NCBI GenBank assembly: GCA_907164885.2
Contig: OU015491.1
Coordinates: 114,932,882-114,996,881 of the forward strand
DNA from: Dolomedes plantarius
Lineage: Eukaryota > Arthropoda > Arachnida > Araneae > Dolomedidae
Length of the DNA: 64,000 bases
Direction of reading: 5' to 3'
In this document: piece by piece, positions 26,220 to 37,130 of the stretch
How positions within the stretch are numbered: the stretch's first letter is position 1
Layout: each line of letters opens with the position of its first letter
The notes under the pieces: generated by a model
What the model saw: the letters and a program-made list of their open reading frames with translations, nothing else
What the model was told of the DNA's origin: nothing
Database searches by the model: none
Translations under genes and position numbers: made by a program

Positions 26220-26250
26220 TTGGACTGATGTTGCTAAAACGCAACATTTT
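26220..26250. repeat. Palindromic box copy 3
   Basis: TTTGGACTGATGTTGC followed by TAAAACGCAACAT. One substitution (G to T) breaks the palindrome. It lies just 3' of the transposase stop. Together with copy 2 it gives about 30 bp of inverted repeat flanking the coding remnant. Confidence 0.75.
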
Positions 26251-26526
26251 GTAACTCTCGTAAAAATAAATTTAATTTTATGGAAACAACTTATTTGTGT
26301 AATTAATGTTCTAAGAAGTGTTAAAAAACTGTTTGGTGCATTTCCAATAAGGGAAACATGGAACGGTCCTAAATTGGTTAATCGTAGGTCTTCTACTTAT
26401 CTCGCCTTTACATGTCACTATTGTATAGTAGCATTTGTCGATTCTATAGTTTAGATTATGCTCATTGGCCCATTTTTCACATAGATCTATTACTTCTTTT
26501 GATTTTTCCGAGAACTTATACCCTAC

Positions 26527-26757
26527 TTAGCTGCTAATACAGATCATCACATCATCTGCAAATGCTTGAATATGAAACCATTCTTTATATTTTGCTATAT
26601 TCAATAGATCATTAATTACAATTAACCATAAAATGGGACTCAGGGAAGGTCCTTGGGGAACCCCAACATTATATTCAAAATCTTCTTTGCCAACAATGAT
26701 TTTTCTATTACTTAGATAACTGTAAATAATCCTGCATAAATATTTTTCGAGTTTCAA
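26527..26757 (-). pseudogene. LINE copy 1 reverse transcriptase palm segment
   Basis: An open 76-codon piece with the conserved RT motif 4/5 region: YNVGVPQGPSLSPILWLIV and IQAFADDVMICISS. Both catalytic aspartates (ADD) are kept here, unlike in LINE copy 2. Confidence 0.88.
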
Positions 26758-27050
26758 TTTCTTAATTTCTTTTATTATACTGTTTTTCTTGACCGAGTTA
26801 AAAGCATTGGTGATATCTAATGTTATTAGACAAGTATGTTTCCCTTCTTTTTATTTGCTTCAACTCGTTTTAAAATATTTCTGAGGGCATGTATTGTGCT
26901 GATGTTAAAACGGAATCCAAACTGTTCCTTTGATAATAACTTATTACTTTCTATATGGATAACCAATGTAGTTGTGATAATTTTGTCCAATATTTTCCCT
27001 AGTATGGGTAAGAGACATATCGGTTTATACGATCCTGGTAGTTCTTTATC

Positions 27051-27635
27051 TCAACCTTCTTTATGGAAATAGATAACTCTAGCCCTTTTCCACTCATCGG
27101 GGAAATAAGCCTGTTGTAGACATTTGTTATACAGTGTGTTCAGTACTTCTTTATCAGCCTTGTATGCAGCTTCAATAATGCTCAGTGTTAATCCATCTAT
27201 ACCTGGAGCTTTGTCCTTTGCCATTTCACCCATGATAAGGTCCAACTCCAGTATAATTATTTCCCTGAATTCTTCCATTTGTCCTTCATTCTCTTCTTCA
27301 TCTTCCATGTGATCTGTACTTTTAAAATGATGTGAAGCCAATACTCTTTCAATTTCTTCTTCTTTATCCACTTTTATTCCTTCTTCATTAATCATCGAGC
27401 TTACCTCGTTCCTTTTTTTCTCATTTGTGACACCTTTAACCGAACCGAAAGTGTCCTTTATTGTTAACTTGTTCAGAAATAGTTTAAAAGCGCTTCTTTT
27501 AGCTTCTAATATTTTTCTTCTATAAACAGCTCTTTCCTTCTTAAACTTTTCCATTAGAATCTTTCTTTCATTACTGTCTCTAGCCTTTTGATACTTTCTA
27601 CGCATCGCCCTAACCTTGCTCCTTTCAATATTCAA
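27051..27635 (-). pseudogene. LINE copy 1 basic linker and RT fingers
   Basis: An open 194-codon stretch. A highly basic, probably helical region (RRKYQKARDSNERKILMEKF, then RRKILEAKRSAFKLF) links endonuclease and RT. RT motif 1 follows, with MAKDKAPGIDGLTLSIIEAA and PDEWKRARVIYFHKEG. The frame breaks at 27051, and RT motifs 2 and 3 continue in other frames down to 26760. Confidence 0.88.
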
Positions 27636-27650
27636 TTCCCTTGTCCACCA

Positions 27651-27977
27651 CTACGCATTAACTCTTTGTACCTTTTTCTTTTTTCTTTTGTGCTTCGCAC
27701 ACAATTTAGTAAGGCCATTATTTAATTCTTTAATTGTTTCATCAATCGTTTGACTACTCATTTTCTGCTTTAAATCTTTCATAAACTTTCTGACTTCTAC
27801 ATTAAACCCGATCCAATCCATTTCCTTCAATTCCCATCTAGGGTAGCTTTTCATATTCCATTTAAGGTTTTCTTTATTGATCTCAAATATGATGGCATTA
27901 AGATCGGTATTATTAAATTCATCACTTATTCTCCAATTCCTTATCCAGTCTACATCTATTCCAAATGTTATAGACAA
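27651..27977 (-). pseudogene. LINE copy 1 segment between endonuclease and RT
   Basis: An open 108-codon piece containing DWIRNWRISDEFNNTDLNAI, which looks like the C-terminal end of an AP endonuclease domain, followed by a charged linker ending in KHKRKKKKVQRVNA. A single stop near 27651 separates it from the next segment. The rest of the endonuclease is absent, so the copy is 5'-truncated. Confidence 0.7.
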
Positions 27978-28004
27978 ATCAGTCCACCCTTGTCCAAATG
28001 GACC

Positions 28005-28017
28005 ATTAATGTTATAA
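28005..28017 (-). repeat. Junction motif copy 2 (TTATAACATTAAT)
   Basis: A 13-bp motif exactly at the 5' edge of LINE copy 1 and after the 3' region of LINE copy 2. It is identical to the two tandem copies at 29978-30003. Confidence 0.75.
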
Positions 28018-28267
28018 GTCTAAGCTTAACATCGTCCCACCTTGACGGCATATTTGACGGCACAGAGTCCCACCTTGACGGCACAGAATTTTTATGAAGA
28101 GCGGTCGTCGCGAAGGAGCACATCCCTAGCTCCGACACTTGGCTACATATGCAACTTTACCGAGTCGCTCCACATTAGCCAACCGCCTGCAGAACGCCTT
28201 TTTCGCTATTTACACATACTTTATTAAAATGGGTTACATCACAGCAAAATACATCAAGATTGACAAG
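28018..28267 (-). other. 3' untranslated region of LINE copy 2
   Basis: Follows the natural ORF2 stop position of LINE copy 2. Its end carries a repeated GTGCCGTCAAGGTGGGACT unit (about 28035-28085, two full copies and a partial one). It then reaches the junction motif. Confidence 0.55.
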
Positions 28268-29977
28268 CTATGGCTGCAGGACGTGTTCGTCCATCAGCCT
28301 TTTAACGATTTTGTTTACTACTTTACAACAGTAGTAATCGTTATATAGTTTATATTTACTCCAAGTTCTTGCATTCTATGGCAGGTCGACGCGCAGGTCA
28401 TCAAAGTTTCTGCAATCGATTAGACAGTGCTCGACTGTCTGAATCTCGCCACAACTGCAGTTGTCCATCTTCCCGAAGAATTTGGCCTGGTACTGGCCAA
28501 AGCTGCCGTGCTCAGTGATCGCCTGGTTCCTCAGGAAATCCCCTTGGACTCTATCCAGACTGACAGTCTGGAAGATTTCCTGCGTACGCCTGCCCTTAGT
28601 GGACACATTCCATCTGTCCTGCCATTTTCTTATGGCTTCTTTCAACAGTATGCCTTTGAGTTGGTTTTTGGTCCGTTTGTAGAAGTTGGTAATGGTGGGG
28701 AGTTGAGTCGCTCTTTTGGCGACCTCTTCCACCTCTTCATTTCTGTAATTACCGGCATGGGCTTTCACCCAGTGCCAGGTAATTTTTAAGCCGTTTTTAT
28801 TGATACTCTCTTTCAGATTATCTACCGACTGACATTTTAAGCTCTTGGCTTTGAGTGCCTGCAGTGCACTCATGGAGTCCGTATAGACATCGAACTCCTT
28901 GGTTCGTGTCTTAATTGCGTCTTCGATCGCCATCTCAATTGCCCTCAACTCAGCCTGATAAGAGGAACTGTGATCTGAGTTCCTCTCCATTAGATCATAG
29001 AGCCTTAAGTTGTTATCATACTTGATAACACCTTCGCACTTGACTAGAGCAGTGCTGGCTAGATCAGTAATATTATAAACTACCATACTACTGATGAGGA
29101 TGACTAGGTCATTCGCGAAGGCTTGTATGTGGAAGTCCGCTTTGTCCTCTTCTGCTTTCAGGAGATCGTTAATCACGAGTGGCCAAAGTATTGGTCCCAA
29201 GGAGGAACCTTGGGGTACTCCAACGTTATACTTCCACTCTCCTTGACTAAGCATTATGCTTCGATCTTGGAGATAGTCAATTATCAGGTACTTGAGATTT
29301 GTGTCCATATTTAATTTCTTCATAGCCTCTATAACCCTTTTCGGGTTAATAGAGTTGTAGGCGTTTTGTATGTCGAGTGTTATCATACAAGTATAAAGCT
29401 TATTACGCTTGTTATCGCCTATAATCTCAAGTACCCTCTTTAGGTCATCGGTAGTGCTCCTGTCTCTGCGGAAGCCGTATTGAGTCTTCGAGAGTACCCC
29501 GTTTGCTTCTAGGAACTCCACGAGTCTGTTCGTGATCAACTTGTCCAGCACCTTCCCCATTACGGGGAGGAGGCAGATTGGACGATATGCGTTCGGCATA
29601 TTAGGGTCCTTCCCCGCTTTGGGGAAGTAGACCACCTTCGCTTTTTTCCAGGTATTAGGAAACTTCATCGTTGTCAGGCTCTTGTTAAATAGGTTACCCA
29701 GTAGCTGGGCATCCACTTGGTGCAATTCTTCCACTATCGTGAGCGTGAACCCATCGAATCCTGGAGTCTTCCCTTTTGCCATATTGTCCAGAATAAAGTC
29801 GATCTCATCGTTGGTGATGGGATCTTGAGTCTCTTGGATAGCGACTCTAGGATATTGAACATCGTCAATATTCTTGAAGTGGTGTTGAGCCAAAATTAAC
29901 TCCACTTCACTTTCATCGTGCGTTAAGTTACCATCGGGTTTTTTGAGCTGCTTAGCGCAGTCCCTCCCTGCCACTCC
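28268..29977 (-). pseudogene. LINE copy 2 ORF2: RT with mutated active site, fused to RNase H
   Basis: A minus-strand ORF2 fragment that stays open for about 540 codons. RT motifs are present: MAKGKTPGFDGFT, NAYRPICLLPVMGKVLDKL, GFRRDRSTTDD, MITLDIQNAYNS and GVPQGSSLGPILW. The active-site box reads FANDL (29105-29119), so the first of the paired aspartates has become Asn. Straight after it an in-frame deletion joins RT to the middle of RNase H, losing the RT thumb and the first RNase H Asp. YQAELRAIEMA, VYTDSMSALQAL and WHWVKAHAGNY remain, then the C-terminal Cys/His tail. A premature stop lies at 28376-28378; homology continues to the expected stop at 28268-28270. The upstream ATG lies in flanking repeat DNA, so the long frame is partly accidental. 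Non-functional. Confidence 0.92.
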
Positions 29978-30003
29978 ATTAATGTTATAAATTAATGTTA
30001 TAA
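29978..30003 (-). repeat. Junction motif copy 1 (two tandem 13-bp units)
   Basis: TTATAACATTAAT occurs twice in tandem at the 5' edge of LINE copy 2, and the same 13-mer marks the 5' edge of LINE copy 1. Short tandem tails are common at LINE 3' ends, so this may be the tail of an element lying upstream. Confidence 0.75.
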
Positions 30004-30944
30004 ATAACACGTCAAATTTTAGCCATGAAAGGGTAGAGACAAGAAAATTTGATTCGAGATCAAACCAGTGCTGTTACAATAAACGTTCGCAATACCTCTG
30101 TAGCAGTTGCTACATCCAAAATATTACTTTCTCCACTAAAACAATAACTTGCACTACAATATAATTTCTAAAGAAAATTATTTTTAAGGACAATCCAGCA
30201 TAACAACATTTTAAAAACTAGCATTTTTTATAACCCATCATCATTGCCATTTTAGGCTACATAAAATTGTAGAAAACAAAGATTATGTATTATTGTCGAA
30301 GTTACACCTCAAAATATTCACCTTCCAGTTGGGTAGAGACTCGACACATTCACCACTACAGATTGATTGTTACCTCCTAGACGTTCTTTCTGTATGAAAA
30401 GTAAGAAATTTATTTTTTTTTCATAGTTTAACCACCTCCCTTCAGTTAAAGAAGTTACATCAACTTTGCAAGAAATCACGCTGAATCACAAAAGAAAGAA
30501 ATTCAACATATGAAAACTAATGCCAAGCGCTCGTTTAAGGCGATTTACTGGTGCAACTTGCTCTCGCGTTCAGAACTTTAATTCCGAAGCCCAATTTTTG
30601 TAATCAAAACACTAGGGATATTTCTAATTCAGATATGATGCATTTCGCTGAGGAATAAAGACATTCGCTAAAAAAGTTGTTTCGTAACATTTTCAATGAA
30701 TGACTGATTTCGAAATCGCAAAAATGTTTTAGGAAAGCTGAGGTTTTATTTCAAGAATTTTTTTTTCTGTACATTCCAATAGTAGCTTCGTCCTCAAATT
30801 ATTGTCATGACTCGGCCTCATGGTCATCCCTTGACATCATGAGAGAAAGTAATATGATGGTTTTAAAGAACTTTAAATTCACATGTAAACAATAGTACCT
30901 TTATAACTGTCTTTAATTCGCCTGAAAAAAATATATTTTTCGCT
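30004..30944. other. No recognisable feature
   Basis: AT-rich, no supported gene or repeat. Confidence 0.5.
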
Positions 30945-30948
30945 TTAA

Positions 30949-31525
30949 CACTAGAAAAACGGTAATTTTTTTCTTACTAAAAAAAACTGAACGCCATTAT
31001 TTTGATGGTTAAAATGAAAATCAAGAATTAAAAAAAAATTAATGTTTTTTTAAAGTGTTAAATACTTTAAATTTTGAACTATTACATGCCAATATATAAT
31101 AAATTTGTATATATTTTTTGCAGGTATGCCGAGCTGATAACCTGGTATGTTTTATCCATAAAAATATATGCATGGTTTGTGCAGTCCTTATTTTTCAACA
31201 CCAATATTTCCGAAGAACCAATGTTTCTGTTATTTGCAAAAAGGGGAACAGATGAAAAGTAACTAACATTTTTTCCGGTATTATTTTAAAGATTTCTGCC
31301 TGTTTTCTATATTTCCGTCAAATTGACGGCTTTCAGCCTTAGTAGTTATACAACACATTTTCTCCTCCTCTTTACTATCGAATATAATTTTGTAAATGTG
31401 TGTGCACATTTCGCGTAAAATTAGAAAAAGTCATAAAACTTCAGAATCCTGAGGACATAAATACAGACTTAGTGCTCAATAGTATGTCTGAAACCGTCAA
31501 AATGACGGTAGCCGTCTTTCGAGTG
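30949..31525 (+). mobile_element. PiggyBac-like non-autonomous element
   Basis: A 577-bp element flanked by TTAA (30945-30948 and 31526-31529). The left end is CACTAGAAAAACGGTAA. The right end, reverse complemented, is CACTCGAAAGACGGCTACCG. Subterminal blocks with CCGTCAAAATGACGG and CCGTCAAATTGACGG are palindromes in their own right. In one plus frame near 31123-31215 a Cys/His-rich stretch (VCRADNLVCFIHKNICMVC) resembles the piggyBac C-terminal zinc domain, so it is probably a deletion derivative of a piggyBac element from a different family than the copy in the LINE. Confidence 0.75.
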
Positions 31526-31529
31526 TTAA

Positions 31530-32899
31530 TACTATTTATTTTAACTAGCGGTGACCTTCCTACCATTGGAGAGAGGTTCGTTTTCTTAATAACTTGATCA
31601 AAGGGATAATTATGAAGTGAAACTTGAAATAGAGTCAGAATACCCACAATAAGGTACATTTCTTGTCTATTCGTGGACATGTTGTGGTTGATTAGAATGA
31701 ACTGCTTAATAAATCCTAACAAGAAACAGAAAATTTAACTTTCACATAGCTTTTATATTTTATGAGGATGTTTATATGAGTCAATAGCAAATATACATAT
31801 TTAAAATAAAACAGCAATTCTGAAATAGCTCTAAATCATTAATACAGAATTCGATCATTAAATAATAATTTAACAACAAAATATAAATGCTATACATCAT
31901 AATTTTTTTGTACTGCCTCGACGTTTCATTGCCTATTTTTTACTTCCCTTAAAATTGATAATTTCGTCATTGTTATACAAACTGAACTATTAGCGATCAA
32001 CTCGATGTAATTCAGAATACTTCCAATAGTTATTTTAAGCTAATACTGAACATGTCCTCGGTATAAGTAAACAGTTATCAAAAAATGTAAAAAATGTAAA
32101 ATCAATTCTATCTTTGGAATACCATTTTTTTGACAAAAACTACGTGTGTACACTGATCAAGGAAGAATAGATATTTTTCTGACGCAAATATAAAAATTTT
32201 CTGTTGGGAGTCGAGATTTAGCTTTCTTTACGTACAATAAATAAGGATTCAGTGGCAACAACTACAGTAGATATATAATTAGATCAATATAAAAGTTATT
32301 TAAAAAAACAAATTTAAAAAGTCTTGCATTAATCCTATGTAAAAAAGATATGACGAAATGTCAAGGTTTCATGTAATACTGCGATAAAAATTTAAAAAGA
32401 GTAATATTTCTTTTGTCAATAGAAGTAACACGTTTTTGAAATCTTAGCTAATTCTTCAAAAGATGCAATATATGTGACACATTACTAGGAAAAAACTTAC
32501 TTTGAATAAAATTAGTAAAAGAGCGTTTGAAAACACACTTACTTACTCCTGTATTATATTCTCGAGCGCTTCACTAGAAATTCTCAGCAATTCATTGCAG
32601 TAGAAATAAAAAGTTTTCCACCCAAGTTACTGAGAGAAATTCTCGCTACAAAACGAATGTCCGTAAGTACTATTCTCACAGTATTTGTCTTTCTAAATTA
32701 GTTGCAAAGGGGGAGACTGAACTTTTCTATACTTCGTTAGTGTTCATGTAAGTCGTTGCAAAATATGATTTTTTTTGTACTTTTGCATTTTCACATTTTA
32801 TACTCTGATAATTAGGCATATTTTATTATTCCATCTACGATCTCTCAATAAGAATAATTTTGACTATAATTTCTTCACTGTTATTTCTTTAATACATTC

Positions 32900-32900
<1 letters not shown>
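31530..32900. other. No recognisable feature
   Basis: AT-rich. No gene or repeat supported. Confidence 0.5.

Positions 32901-32901
<1 letters not shown>

Positions 32902-32972
<71 letters not shown>
32902..32972. repeat. (AT)n microsatellite
   Basis: About 70 bp of TA dinucleotides. Confidence 0.98.
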
Positions 32973-32974
<2 letters not shown>

Positions 32975-33022
32975 ACAAAATATAATTCTTCTATACATTA
33001 TATTGCTTTTTACCATGCACTT

Positions 33023-33461
33023 CACTAGCGTGCGAAACTTAAGGAACACCACTATTTTTAAAGGTCACAACACGAAATTTAAACAAATTAACTTATGACT
33101 TTAGTCTCCAGTGTCCAGTTCATGTGCTCTTTGAACCACTCTAGACTTTGGCACCAATGGCCAGGTGTTAGCAGTAGGTAGGCGGGTAGGAAAACGGTCC
33201 ACTTCCATGGACTCATTTAGTGACAGTAAATCCCGAAACCTGGGGTTTGGAACTGCTTTGCAGCTGCATTGCAATGGTTGTACACATCTTCCGACGATCT
33301 CTTTATCTCTTTCGGCTTAACAACGATTAAACTGTCATCAGTTGCAGTTGTTTTCCGCAGTACCAGATTTCTACTAAATATCCTCGGTTGTGCAAATCAC
33401 CACAACTTTCGGCTTGTAACCTTTAAAAATAATGGTGTTCCTTAAGCTTTGCACGCCAGTG
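33023..33461 (-). mobile_element. Tc1-like element, internally deleted (MITE-like)
   Basis: A 439-bp element. The left end is CACTAGCGTGCGAAACTTAA. The right end, reverse complemented, is CACTGGCGTGCAAAGCTTAA. Both continue GGAACACC and then a TATTTTTAAAGGT block, giving about 48 bp of inverted repeat. TA follows the right end and TT precedes the left. On the minus strand the interior reads KTTATDDSLIV, similar to the end of the Tc1 helix-turn-helix region, with stops. The catalytic domain is gone. Confidence 0.75.
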
Positions 33462-34367
33462 TATAAAGATGATGGTCAAGATATTTTTATCCTTTACAGT
33501 GCATGTAATTAATGAAATGTCAAATAAATAACACACCGCGTTTTGAAAATCTAGTTTATTTTCCGATTCAATAGTCCAAGAATGATATCGAAAAAAATAG
33601 TCACACTTCTGCAATGAGATTGATTGTAGAAATAACTTGTTCTTCCCGGAATGATGATTCTCAGAAATGCATTGATCATTTCGACATGTTTCAGACTTTT
33701 TAATTTTGATATTAAAATATTCCCTAGCCAACTCCCTTTATTACTAATACTATGCTGATCTATCTTCCAGACAGGATATATATCAAAGTAATGAAGATAG
33801 ATCCTGAAATGAAATACTGTAGGGTCCAGACAGACAGCCAGTTTCTCGTGTTTTACAGTTTTACTACAGTATATTTACTTAACAGAAAATATTTCAGTAG
33901 GTGTGGGATAGAAATAGGGCATAGCGTAAATATATAAGCCATAATTTTGATTTAATCAAAGTTATATTAATTATTGTATTTACATGAATAAAATCTAATG
34001 TACTTTTAATAAATCAATGTTTTAACAATTATTGCAATTTAATATAAATATGTAGAATATGAAAAGAAAGAATTCAACCCATTTTACTAGTAAATTAATT
34101 TTAATTTCAGACACTTAACAATTCCGATCATACTTTGGGGTTCCTTTTTTGACGCAACAAAAACAGGAAACGGAATTCTAAATGAAGGGAAAACAAAGTG
34201 AAGTATAAATGAGAAAAAAGACAGAGAATATTTCGATAAGGTTTGGGTTCTTTTTATTTCTGCATGAATGTACTCGAATAAAATATCCCTGCAGATTTTG
34301 CTAAAGCTGCAAAAAAATAACAAAAACATAACTTGCAAAAAAGATACTTGTATTAAAAGTTACTATA
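33462..34367. other. No recognisable feature
   Basis: AT-rich, no supported gene. Confidence 0.5.
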
Positions 34368-34422
34368 ATAATATATATATATATTTATATATATATATAT
34401 ATATATATACATATATATATAA
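34368..34422. repeat. (AT)n microsatellite
   Basis: About 50 bp of TA with two small interruptions. Confidence 0.95.
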
Positions 34423-36705
34423 GTTCAAATCGTTGTTTTGTTTAGAGACATTTTGTTACGAATGTTTATATCTTTAGTCAATGATAAAAACAATTTTTAA
34501 GTAAGTTTACTGTCAATTTGATGTATGTAAGATCTCTGCAAACACAATTTACGTGAGGAGAGGTTAGGGAAAAAATTGAATGCAGTTCATTTATTTGTAA
34601 ACATCGGTGCAAATATTTATGTCTCAATAAATGTCACACTTCATTTACTGTTCTCATTATCAGGGAGTAACAGGAATTAATGGTTTATAGTAAAGGGAGT
34701 GTACAGCTAAATAAATATTTTAACATGATTTGTTGTGAGTGTCTGATTAAAAGATTCGAATATAGGGGTTCGTTAAAGAGAAATTTAATTCTTATACAGT
34801 CCAATGGATCTATGATTTTAATCGTTGATTTTGTATCTATAGGGTGTAAATTTATTTTTCCTCATTTATAATTGTGTTTTCGGAATATGATAGTATTTTC
34901 GGATTATAATAGTGTTTTCGGTAAAGCTTGCCGATATGATTAAAATATTTCAATCATAACATTAATCAAATTCCTTTCGTTAAAAGTATTTATATTTTAG
35001 TTTAGCAATATTTACTAGTAAAACTATAAATATAATTACAGTCATACATTTAACTTTTGTTTTTCTTTCGCTTATGCACATAAACAATCCCATTCCTGTT
35101 TCTAAATTTGCTATGTCATTTATCTTGAAAGTAGTCAATCAGTTCTAAAACATCTTACTGGAGATCATTTCTAAAACACTATTATTCAAATATTCAGTAA
35201 CGAGTATAAAACATTGTAGAACGAATAATAAAGCATTAAAGAGCAAATCTCAAAAATTGCGCAGCAGTGAATCGCCGATGTTGAACATCTAGCTGATTCT
35301 TTGTTAAAATCAACCGGAAAACCCATTCAGTATAAAACCAACAAAAACCCTTCAGCATTCCATTAATTCATATAACTTCCATATATGTTTATACGCTTGG
35401 AGAAACCATTCATCGTAGGTTGCATTAAATAATAGATTAATAAATAATTTAACAAGTTTCATGTTTTGATGAATTCGGTTTCAACATGTCAGTTACCATA
35501 CTGACCTTTTCCAACAGCAGCTAACAAATAAGCGTTAGATAATTCCTTTTCGTACGCAAGGTTGTTTGATTTACAGAGAATGTTTTTGTAAATGTAGCTA
35601 GGACGGAATAGACTATTGTCTATTAATAATATACTATAGTCTATAGATGTTAATAGCTATTAATATACGCTATTTGTTTTGATGATTTATTAATCCAACG
35701 TAAAATCTGTGATCAAATGTGAGTGAAATGCGGGACATAATTTGAGAGATTTGTCCAACAGATTGCAATATTATGATCGAATAACATGAACGCTTTAAGC
35801 ATATTTAAGCTGCAGGACACTGGTGTAACATAACCTATGTATAATATGTCCGCAACGAAAGATTGGCATATAAGGGCACTATTATTTAAATGAGCATAAA
35901 ATTTATTCCATGCATTAGCCCTAAATCACATAGACCCAATTTCAAAACACCACTTAGAGAATTCAATCCTTGGATGCATTTTACGCTTAAAGTAAATGAT
36001 TTAAGACTCACTAATGCATAAATATTGATATTTTTTATTATTTTATTTAAGATAATAAAAAGTAATTCATGTACCGCCTTTTACGAATACACATTATAAA
36101 TCATTGCTATATATTTTTATGTATAAAGTGCATTTCTCTTTTATATGCAGTACAGTAAAGAAGTATTATATCCATGCATACGAATGGTAATATTCCATAT
36201 TTACGGCAGGTCATTCGCCATATTTTATGGTCCCCTTGACATTATTCTTATGAAAATAAGGCTTATATTTTAAACGGCTGGTCATTTATAACATTTTTAT
36301 CAAAAAATCCAGGAGTAAAATGATTTCGGAAACTTTTATTTACTACACTGCCTAAAAATTTCTTTTATTGTAAGGCTGTTTTGGATAATTTGTCGAAAAT
36401 ACTTAGCATAGTAGTTTAAAAGAACGTTGTTTTTTGCAACTAAATGAATAACCTTTGCAGTGTGCAATGCATGTTATGCCTAAAAAAACAGTGAGATATC
36501 TAATAGATATGAAACATTTAAAGATATGTTTGTGGTATAGAAGTGTACAAAAATTGTTGATACCATTATGTTTTATTATCAAATATGGCAGCATAAATTC
36601 TAATAAAGAAATCATGAAATGGTGTTATATATAACATCGTACGATAGCAGCGTCTAAGTCTACATGACAATCGTTTAATATAACATTATCGCAAATACTA
36701 GGAAA
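34423..36705. other. No recognisable feature
   Basis: AT-rich. A locally palindromic run of TATAGTCTATAG words lies near 35607-35675. No gene or named repeat. Confidence 0.5.
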
Positions 36706-36708
36706 TAT

Positions 36709-37130
36709 TGTGACGTAGAAGTGTGAGATAAGAAGTGTGAGAAATAAACCAACACTCTGTTACGGTTAAAGAAGTTTATTAGCAGGAAGCAATCAAACAA
36801 ATGAACTGCACGTAGCCTTTAGGAAGTCTCTTATATACAACTTAAGAACTGACAAGAAATAACGTAAATTAGCAGAACAAATTAACATAAGGAACTTTCT
36901 CAAAATTTTGAGAAATGTAAGATTCATTAGAATGAAAGTAAAAACCAGAATTTTCTGAATAGATTCAAACCGTCGACTTGTCAGTTAGCTGTCCAGGGTT
37001 TTATCCATTTGGTCGTGCTGTTACTTGCATTTACCTTCGGAATCTGGCAATATTATGACTGTTTGATAAACCCAATCTGGATCTGAGACTGAAAGAAATA
37101 TCTCTGTGTACCGATTGCCTCAACAGAAAC
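36709..37130 (-). mobile_element. Candidate solo LTR
   Basis: On the minus strand the order expected of an LTR is present. The left boundary candidate is TGTTGAGGCAATCGG (from 37130). A TATA-like TTGTATATAAGAGAC (about 36829-36843) is followed about 60 bp later by a polyadenylation signal AATAAAC and a second TTTATTT region, and the end is CTACGTCACA. No internal region or second LTR is present. A clean 4-6 bp target duplication was not found, so the outer boundary near 37130 is uncertain. Confidence 0.4.

Larger units (their letters stand above)
25082..26377 (+). mobile_element. PiggyBac-like element inserted in LINE copy 1
   Basis: A 1296-bp block with TTAA on both sides (25078-25081 and 26378-26381). 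Removing the block with one TTAA brings the two halves of the LINE ORF back into one continuous frame in the RT thumb, which fixes the boundaries independently of the termini. Inside lie a piggyBac-type transposase remnant on the plus strand and three copies of an unusual palindrome (25088, 25431, 26230). Perfect terminal inverted repeats are not evident. The outer ends (GACTGGCGTTGC and, on the other strand, GGACCGTTCC) match only loosely. Confidence 0.82.
23715..28004 (-). mobile_element. LINE copy 1 (I/R1-like, RNase H bearing), interrupted
   Basis: A minus-strand non-LTR retrotransposon ORF2, 5'-truncated within or just after the endonuclease. In order: linker (27977-27651, stop in the join), basic region and RT start with KDKAPGIDGLT (about 27210), RT palm with GVPQGPSLSPILW (about 26665) and the active-site box FADDV (about 26555), then RT thumb. 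It is cut by a foreign block at 25082-26377. It resumes with YVKDIKYLGVILDNKLNF, an RNase H domain with IYTDGSEKDDRAGSG (about 24520), and a C-terminal tail with the Cys/His cluster CECGEGQTVEHCLFSC, ending at 23715. Stops and frameshifts (for example 27651, 26827-27050, 26530) make it inactive. RT, RNase H and the tail are unmistakable. The clade name is inference. Confidence 0.92.

Noticed and set aside
28427..28789. Plus-strand 120-codon frame
   Set aside because: It lies opposite the well-supported LINE copy 2 frame and has no similarity of its own.
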